In this document: positions 7,214 through 12,403 of the stretch, piece after piece
Numbering within the stretch: position 1 is the first letter of the stretch
Layout: each line of letters starts with the position of its first letter
From: an uncultured Verrucomicrobiota bacterium
Lineage (GTDB): Bacteria > Verrucomicrobiota > Verrucomicrobiae > Opitutales > Opitutaceae
DNA: 29,169 nucleotides
Direction of reading: 5' to 3'
Assembly: GCA_946482165.1 (NCBI GenBank)
Contig: CAMLQS010000018.1
Location: forward strand, 1-29,169
The notes under the pieces: model-generated
Told to the model about the DNA's origin: nothing
Databases searched by the model: none
What the model saw: only the letters and a program-made list of their open reading frames with translations
Position numbers and translations under genes: made by a program

Positions 7214-8158
7214 CTAGACCGGCAGAGGTTCCAGGCGGGCTTGGATCGCGGCGCGGTGCGGTTCGTAGTGGGCGGGCAATTTCAGCGTCGTGCCGAGTGT
7301 GTCGACCGTTTCGTCGATCAGGAAGCCGGGCGCGTCGGTCGCGATCTCGAAGAGCACGCCACCCGGTTCGCGGGCGTAGATGGAGTGAAAATAGTTTCGA
7401 TCCATCTGCGGGCTGACGCTCAGGCCGGCGGCGCGCCACTCCGCCTGCGCCGCCAGCTCGTCCGCGTCGTCGGCGACGCGAAACGCGACGTGGTGGATGG
7501 TCCCCGCGCCAGGCTGGCCGCGAGGAGCGGACGGCGCGGCGATCAGATCGACGTAGGTTCCCGGGCCGCTTGCGGCGACTGCATGGCGCACGCGCGTCTC
7601 GTCCGAGGCGGCGGAGGCGCGAGCGGTTTCGCGGAAGCCCATGCGATGGACCAGGAGCCGCGCGCTGCGAGCGGAGTCTGCGTGCGTGAGCGTCACGGAG
7701 TGAAAACCGCGAAGCCCGTGCGCCACCGGAATCTCGGGATGCGCCCAGGGCGGACGCGCATCGGGCTCCGATGTCGCGACGATTTCGAGGCCGAGACCGT
7801 CGGGATCTTCGAAGCGAAGCACCGTTTCCCCGAAGCGGGTTTCCTCGGTAACGGCTACCCGCTGGGCGGCGAGGCGCTCGCGCCAGAACGCGGCCGAGGC
7901 CGCGGGCACCGACCAGGCGATGGCGGTTGCCTGTCCGGGGCCGGCGCGACCCCGGCCATGGCCGGCCCAGTAGAAGAACGTGAGGGCGGACCCAGGCGTG
8001 CCCACCGTGTCCCCGAAATAGAGATGGTAGGTGGAAGGGTCGTCAAAGTTGACCGTGCGCTTGATGAGCCGCAGCCCGAGGACGCGGGTGTAGAAGGCCA
8101 TGTTGGCGGCGACGTCGCCGGCCATCGCGGTGATGTGATGGAGGCCGAGGATTTTCAT
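7214..8158 (-). CDS. Ring-cleaving dioxygenase of the vicinal-oxygen-chelate (glyoxalase) superfamily, MhqO-like
   Basis: A 314-residue, two-module VOC-fold protein. Both modules keep the sequence elements around metal ligands. The first has LHHITAMAGD at residues 6-15 and GLGLEIVAT. The second has GTIHHVAFRV and GVLFEIATD. The motif YHLYFGDTVGTPGSALTFF after the first helix is typical of the MhqO/MhqA/LinE-like group, annotated as extradiol or hydroquinone ring-cleavage enzymes, with a length near 310-320. It probably opens hydroquinone- or catechol-type rings in the cytoplasm using Fe2+ or Mn2+; the substrate is not readable from sequence. It follows doxX by 56 nt on the same strand, so doxX-dioxygenase is probably one transcript under the box at 8694-8709. 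In Bacillus, MhqO and the DoxX-like MhqP are likewise partners under the MarR regulator MhqR. Confidence 0.9.
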   Translation of the reverse strand: MKILGLHHITAMAGDVAANMAFYTRVLGLRLIKRTVNFDDPSTYHLYFGDTVGTPGSALTFFYWAGHGRGRAGPGQATAIAWSVPAASAAFWRERLAAQRVAVTEETRFGETVLRFEDPDGLGLEIVATSEPDARPPWAHPEIPVAHGLRGFHSVTLTHADSARSARLLVHRMGFRETARASAASDETRVRHAVAASGPGTYVDLIAAPSAPRGQPGAGTIHHVAFRVADDADELAAQAEWRAAGLSVSPQMDRNYFHSIYAREPGGVLFEIATDAPGFLIDETVDTLGTTLKLPAHYEPHRAAIQARLEPLPV

Positions 8159-8214
8159 GGTAAAACGAGGCGGAGAGTTGAGACTTGGGAGGGGTGATCC
8201 GCCCGGCGGGTGGA

Positions 8215-8667
8215 TCAGGCGCGTTTGGTCGGAGCGGGCTTGGCGAGGCGGGCGTCGATCGAGAGGGCGCCGCCGCCGGTGAAGACGAGGGCCACGGCGA
8301 TCAGGAGAAGCGTGAGCGGATACTCCATGCCGGCGGGGGCGAAGAAGGCGGAGCGGTGCGCGGTCCAGATCGCCACGCCCATGATTACGGCGGCCTGGGC
8401 GGCCGCGAACCGGGTGAGGAGGCCGAGCAGCAGGAGAATGCCGCCGAAGAATTCGCCGCCGCCGGCCAACGCGGCGTGCAGGTGGCCGGGACTAAGGCCG
8501 AGCTGGGATTCGAAAAACTTGGCGGTGTTTTCGAAGCCGTAGCCACCCCACCAGCCGAAGAGCTTTTGGGCGCCGTGGGCGAAGAAGACCGTGCCAAGGG
8601 CGAGGCGGAGCGCGACAGGGGCGGCGGCGGCGGAGTCGGTGCGAAGGATGCGGGCGAGGATGCTCAT
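8215..8667 (-). CDS. DoxX-family integral membrane protein (MhqP-like)
   Basis: A 150-residue membrane protein with about four hydrophobic helices (roughly residues 17-35, 64-85, 87-104 and 116-133). It shows the DoxX signature region RLALGTVFFAHGAQKLFGWWGG, followed by GFENTAKFFE and the GGGEFFGGILLLLGLLTR segment. DoxX proteins are linked to quinone or thiol redox stress and are often paired with ring-cleaving dioxygenases; the exact reaction is unknown. The gene lies between marR (66 nt upstream) and the dioxygenase (56 nt downstream), all on the minus strand. An operator-like box, TTTGATGTTGAACTAA, lies 26-42 nt before its ATG and nearly matches one in front of marR. Repression by the MarR protein is therefore likely. 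Confidence 0.92.
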   Translation of the reverse strand: MSILARILRTDSAAAAPVALRLALGTVFFAHGAQKLFGWWGGYGFENTAKFFESQLGLSPGHLHAALAGGGEFFGGILLLLGLLTRFAAAQAAVIMGVAIWTAHRSAFFAPAGMEYPLTLLLIAVALVFTGGGALSIDARLAKPAPTKRA

Positions 8668-8693
8668 GGGAGGATGGTGTTGGTTGTATTCTG

Positions 8694-8709
8694 TTTGATG
8701 TTGAACTAA
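8694..8709. promoter_or_regulatory. Operator-like box upstream of doxX, matching the marR upstream box
   Basis: TTTGATGTTGAACTAA matches TTTGATGTGAAACTAA at 9218-9233 in 14 of 16 positions. The core is a variant of the symmetric TTTGA-NN-TCAAA pattern typical of winged-helix MarR sites. It lies 26-42 nt upstream of the doxX ATG. The simplest reading is autoregulation plus control of doxX-dioxygenase by the local MarR protein. This is inference from position and repetition. Confidence 0.6.
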
Positions 8710-8733
8710 TCGGGAAGGGGAAAGAAGCGGGTA

Positions 8734-9195
8734 TCAGGCCGTGCGGGTGGAGTCGGAGCGGCCGCGCCCGAGCTTTTTGCAGAGTTCGGCGAGCATAGCC
8801 TGCTCAGCCGGACTAAGGTGGGCGAACTCCGCCGTGATCGCGGCGGCGACCCGGGGGAAAAGCGCGGAGATGCGCGCGCGACCGGACTTGGTGAGCGACA
8901 CGATCGAGCGGCGGGCGTCGTCGCGATCGCGTTCGCGGGAGATCAGGCCGTCGCGCTCGAGATTGGAAAGAACGAGAGTGAGATTGCCCGCGCTCTTGAG
9001 GATCTTCTGGGCGATCTCGCCGGCGCAAAGCGGGCCGCGATGGTAAAGCGCCTCCAGCACGCCGAACTGCGTGATCGTCAGGTCGCCGAGAAGGCCGTGC
9101 GCACGGGCCGTCACGGTCTCGGAGGCCCGCATCAACTTGATGTAGGCGTCGAGGGCGGCGACTTCGGCGGGGGATCCTTGATGGGCGGTTGGCAT
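8734..9195 (-). CDS. MarR-family transcriptional regulator (MhqR-like candidate)
   Basis: A 153-residue winged-helix regulator. Helical dimerisation segments flank the DNA-binding part. TITQFGVLEALYHRGPLCAGEI and ILKSAGNLTLVLSNLERDGLI form the helix-turn-helix (about residues 40-83). ISRERDRDDARRSIVSLTKSGR is the wing, with the conserved DxRR motif. The C-terminal HLSPAEQAMLAELCKKLGRG helix is standard. No cysteine stands near the N-terminus as in OhrR or YodB; Cys57 follows the GPL turn, so thiol sensing cannot be excluded. It is transcribed toward doxX and the dioxygenase. Two operator-like boxes in its own upstream region (9218-9252) and a matching one before doxX indicate autoregulation and control of the neighbours. 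Ligand unknown; aromatic electrophiles or quinones are suggested by the neighbours. Confidence 0.9.
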   Translation of the reverse strand: MPTAHQGSPAEVAALDAYIKLMRASETVTARAHGLLGDLTITQFGVLEALYHRGPLCAGEIAQKILKSAGNLTLVLSNLERDGLISRERDRDDARRSIVSLTKSGRARISALFPRVAAAITAEFAHLSPAEQAMLAELCKKLGRGRSDSTRTA

Positions 9196-9217
9196 CGGCG
9201 GGGTGCTTATCTGATGC

Positions 9218-9252
9218 TTTGATGTGAAACTAAAAATACCTTCGATGTCAAA
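9218..9252. promoter_or_regulatory. Pair of operator-like boxes upstream of marR
   Basis: TTTGATGTGAAA (9218-9229) and TTCGATGTCAAA (9241-9252) are direct copies, 23 bp apart or about two helical turns. Each is one change from the symmetric TTTGA-TG-TCAAA. On the minus strand the second box includes TTGACA, which could be the -35 element of the marR promoter; no good -10 was identified. The first box lies 22-34 nt before the marR ATG. Confidence 0.6.
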
Positions 9253-9315
9253 TGATTGTTTTGAGGTGGGGCGTGACCGCTGGGCGCGCCGGTTCGGCGG
9301 CGAGCCCCATTGGTT

Positions 9316-9348
9316 GATCGCGGCGGGCCCAGCGTGTCCCGCCCTACC
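9316..9348. repeat. GC-rich hairpin unit, possible dispersed intergenic repeat
   Basis: A GGCGGG (9322-9327) / CCCGCC (9338-9343) stem sits inside a segment that reads GGTAGGGCGGGACACGCTGG on the minus strand. It lies in the marR/GH2 gap (9253-9376), which has no gene. I recall similar units recurring between Opitutaceae genes, but no second full copy is present here. It could also serve as a weak terminator for minus or plus transcription, although no T-run follows. Confidence 0.35.
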
Positions 9349-9376
9349 TCAAGCCCAGGAATTTTGACGACTAGCG

Positions 9377-12247
9377 TTACCGCGTGGTGACGGTCAGCTT
9401 GGCGGGTTCGAGGCCCTCGGCTTCGGCGCGAAGGGTGATTTCACCGGCGGAGCCCGCGGGGCGGAGGATGGCGAGGCAACGGCCTTGGTAGGTCTCGCGG
9501 AGCGGGCCGCGGAAGCTGGCGGGCTTGTTCGGGACGGCGCTGGCGTGGCCGGCGAGTTCGCCCGCGCCCTCCACCGTGAAACGAACGGTGGTCTCGGCGT
9601 AGGGCACGCGCCGGCCGCGGGAATCGACGACCTCGACGCTTACGTAGGCGAGGTCGTTGCGGTCGGAGCGGATGCGGGAACGGTCGGCGGTGAGCTTCAA
9701 TTTTTTCGGCGCGCCGACGGTCTCGAGTTTCGTCTCGGCGACCACTTTTCCGCCGATCAGGCCGAGCGCACGGAGTTCACCGGGCTGATAGGGCACGTCG
9801 AACTTCGCGGTGAGCTTCGTCGCCTCGGAGACGGGCTGTTCGCCGAGGACCTTGCCGTCGAGTTCGAGACGGACGCGCTCGCAGCGCGAGTAGACCGAGA
9901 CTTGCAGCGTCTTGCCCTCCTGGCCGGGCCAGCTCCAGCTCGCGGATTCGTTGGGCCAGGCCCACCAGCTCAGCTCTTCGGTGAGGCCGGCGGGGATGGG
10001 CGCGTGGACCATCATCTCAAGCTGGCTGCGGCGCCAGACGACGTCGCGGTAGTGCGACTGGGGCTTCTTGAAACCGCAGAGATCGAGGTCGCCGGACCAG
10101 GCGTTGAACCAAGGCCAGGGCATGAAGAAGCTGCCCTTTTCGTTGCTGAGAAGCGCATGCGCCAGGCCGGATTCGCCGAGGTAGTCCATCGCGGTCCAGA
10201 CGAAGTCGCCGATGATGTAGGGGTGCTTTTCAACGGGCTGCCAGTAGGCGAGGGCATCTTTGGGGAAGGACTCGCTGCCATACATGACGCGCTGCGGGTG
10301 GCGGGCGTGGTCGCCCTCATATTTCTCCGGAAGGTAGTTGTAGCCGGCGACGTCGAGGTGGGTGAAGCCGGGGTCGGAGAGATTGTCCCAGTCTTTGATC
10401 ACCTTGCCCCAGTCCGTGCAGATGGCTTGGGTGACGGGGCGGGTGGTGTCGTGCGAGAGGACGGCGCGGCGCAGGCGCATGCCTTTGTCCCCGGCGCGGA
10501 ACTGCTCGGGGATTTCGTTGCCGACGGACCACATGATGACCGAGGGGTGGTTGCGGTCGCGGCGCACCATGGCGGCGATGTCGTGCTCGGCCCACTGGTT
10601 GAAGAAGCGGTTGTAGTCCTGGGGATTTCGCTCCTTGGACTCGGTCCATTGGTCGAAGGCCTCGTCGATCACGAGCATGCCGAGGCGGTCGCAGGCCTCG
10701 AGGAGGGCGGTGGAGGGCGGGTTGTGGCTGGTGCGGACGGCGTTGTAGCCGTTGGCCTTGAGCAGCTCGATCTTGCGCTCCTCGGCGCGGTCGATGGCGG
10801 CGGCGCCGAGCGGGCCGTTGTCGTGGTGGATGCAGCCGCCCTTGAGTTTGATCGATTGGCCGTTGAGGCGGAAGCCGTGGGTGGAATCAAACTCAAGCGT
10901 GCGGATGCCGAAGGGCGTGGACGTCGTATCGACGACTTGGCCGGCGACGACGACGTCGACCTCGGCGGAGTAGAGCGCGGGGGCGTCCGGGGACCATAGC
11001 TTGGGTGAGCGGACGGTGACAAAGCGTTCGATGACGCGGGTCTCGTTCGCGACGAGGTGTAACGACTGCTCGGATACGCCGAGCTCCTTGCCCTTGGCAT
11101 CGAGAATGCGGGCGCGGACCACGGCGGGTGTGGACGCGGCGGTGGCGTTGCGCACGTCGACGGAGGTTTTGACGAGAGCCTGTCCGGGCGAGACTTCGGG
11201 CGTGGTCACGAAGACGCCCCAGGTCGGCACGTGGACCGGCGAGGTGACGGTGAGCCAGACGTGGCGATAGATGCCGGAGCCGGCATACCAGCGGCTGTTG
11301 CGGCCCTCGTTGCGCACGCGGACGGCGAGCAGGTTTTCGGAGCCCGGCGGGTTCAGGTGTGGCGTGAGATCGAAGGTGAAGGCGGTATAGCCGTGGGGAT
11401 GCTCGCCGAGGCGGCGGCCGTTGAGCCAGAGCTCGGAGTTCATGTAGACGCCGTCGAAGCGAACGGAGACCTGGCGACCGGACTCGGGCGACGGGAAGGT
11501 TTTCCGATACCAGCCGATGCCGCCGAGCGTGTGGGCGGTGAAGTGCTCGCCCGGGCTCTCTCCGGGGGCGAAGGGACCGACGCGGCGGGACGCCGAGTTG
11601 GCGGCGTAGATGCCGCCGTTGTTGTTGCCGTCGTAAACACGCACCGCGATCAGGTCGGTGCCATCGCCGCGGACGAGGCCGACGGGTATTCGATAGCGGC
11701 GTTCGACGGTGTCGGCCCATTTGTAATCGGGCGGGAAGGAGCCGGTGCCGCCGACGCGTTGGCCGTTGAAGAACACCTCATCGACGTCGTCGATGCGGCC
11801 CATGAGCAGGTCGAAGTCCTTGCCGCGGCAGTTGGCGGGGATGTCGACACGACGGCGGAACCAGCCGTAGACGTTGTTGGCGGTATAGCCGGAGTGGGTT
11901 TCCCAGGTGTTGGGCAAGGTGACCTTCTGCCACGCGGCGTCGTTCAGTTCGCGCGCCTTCCAGACGGGATTGTCGCCGCGCTGGAAAAGCCACTGGCCGG
12001 TGACGGCCTCGAACTCCGGCGCGGAGGACGAGGGCGAGGGCAGATCTTCGATGGACCAGTCGTGCGGGACATCGAGCACGCGCCATTGCGAGTCGTTGAA
12101 CGCGGGTTGCTCCGCGCCGGGGGCGTCGCCGCGCAGGAAGCGCCAGTCGGCGTCGAAGGGCTGGTCGCGCGGGCCGGCGCCCAGGAATGCGGCGCCGGTT
12201 TGGGCGAGAAGCAGATATCGGGTGATCGTTCGGATTATCTTTGGCAT
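9377..12247 (-). CDS. Exported glycoside hydrolase family 2 enzyme (beta-galactosidase-like) with a nested beta-sandwich insertion
   Basis: A 956-residue GH2 enzyme with an N-terminal signal peptide (about residues 1-24). The sugar-binding domain begins with FDADWRFLRGDAPGA and VPHDWSIEDLP. It is interrupted (about residues 84-235) by a second beta-sandwich with its own GWFRRRVDIP, GRIDDVDEVFFNG and IAVRVYDGNNNGG elements. It resumes at LGGIGWYRKTF. Immunoglobulin-like and TIM-barrel domains follow. Glu578 in WSVGNE is the expected acid/base. Glu659 in YGSESFP is the expected nucleophile. DFVWTAMDYLGE and a C-terminal Ig-like region (DLAYVSVEVVDSRGRRVP) match the DUF4982-containing GH2 group. 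Likely periplasmic or secreted; galactoside is the commonest activity in this group but the substrate is not proven. Start 12247 begins the signal peptide. It is downstream of the GH2/lectin gene across 156 nt with two large hairpins. Confidence 0.93.
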   Translation of the reverse strand: MPKIIRTITRYLLLAQTGAAFLGAGPRDQPFDADWRFLRGDAPGAEQPAFNDSQWRVLDVPHDWSIEDLPSPSSSAPEFEAVTGQWLFQRGDNPVWKARELNDAAWQKVTLPNTWETHSGYTANNVYGWFRRRVDIPANCRGKDFDLLMGRIDDVDEVFFNGQRVGGTGSFPPDYKWADTVERRYRIPVGLVRGDGTDLIAVRVYDGNNNGGIYAANSASRRVGPFAPGESPGEHFTAHTLGGIGWYRKTFPSPESGRQVSVRFDGVYMNSELWLNGRRLGEHPHGYTAFTFDLTPHLNPPGSENLLAVRVRNEGRNSRWYAGSGIYRHVWLTVTSPVHVPTWGVFVTTPEVSPGQALVKTSVDVRNATAASTPAVVRARILDAKGKELGVSEQSLHLVANETRVIERFVTVRSPKLWSPDAPALYSAEVDVVVAGQVVDTTSTPFGIRTLEFDSTHGFRLNGQSIKLKGGCIHHDNGPLGAAAIDRAEERKIELLKANGYNAVRTSHNPPSTALLEACDRLGMLVIDEAFDQWTESKERNPQDYNRFFNQWAEHDIAAMVRRDRNHPSVIMWSVGNEIPEQFRAGDKGMRLRRAVLSHDTTRPVTQAICTDWGKVIKDWDNLSDPGFTHLDVAGYNYLPEKYEGDHARHPQRVMYGSESFPKDALAYWQPVEKHPYIIGDFVWTAMDYLGESGLAHALLSNEKGSFFMPWPWFNAWSGDLDLCGFKKPQSHYRDVVWRRSQLEMMVHAPIPAGLTEELSWWAWPNESASWSWPGQEGKTLQVSVYSRCERVRLELDGKVLGEQPVSEATKLTAKFDVPYQPGELRALGLIGGKVVAETKLETVGAPKKLKLTADRSRIRSDRNDLAYVSVEVVDSRGRRVPYAETTVRFTVEGAGELAGHASAVPNKPASFRGPLRETYQGRCLAILRPAGSAGEITLRAEAEGLEPAKLTVTTR

Positions 12248-12260
12248 GGGGAAAATCAAA

Positions 12261-12325
12261 GGACCCGCTCCGCGGGAAGGCGAATCCCCGCATCGGGCTT
12301 CGCCTCGTTTCCGCGGAGAGGGTCC
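12261..12325. repeat. Long imperfect hairpin between the two GH2 genes
   Basis: GGACCCGCTCCGCGG (12261-12275) and CCGCGGAGAGGGTCC (12311-12325) pair with one mismatch in 15. An inner AGGCGAA/TTCGCCT stem (12278-12284 and 12299-12305) continues the structure. No U-tract follows on either strand. Its position just upstream of the 956-residue GH2 start suggests either a REP-type element or an RNA structure that modulates readthrough or translation. Confidence 0.6.
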
Positions 12326-12332
12326 GCGCCGG

Positions 12333-12380
12333 CGGCGGCGAAGATTCCGGTCGTTCCCCAACGACCGGACATCGCCGCCG
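12333..12380. repeat. Second nested hairpin between the two GH2 genes
   Basis: The outer stem CGGCGGCGA/TCGCCGCCG (12333-12341 and 12372-12380) encloses a perfect CCGGTCGTT/AACGACCGG stem (12347-12355 and 12360-12368) with a CCCC loop. It begins 23 nt past the end of the upstream GH2/lectin gene. The T-run needed for an intrinsic terminator is missing, so attenuation, mRNA 3' protection or a REP-like element are the options. Confidence 0.6.
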
Positions 12381-12403
12381 TGGCGAAGGGGGAGACGCGA
12401 GGG

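Noticed and set aside
12261..12380. Intrinsic terminator between the GH2 genes
   Set aside because: The stems are strong but no U-tract follows on either strand, so they are listed as hairpins of unknown role.
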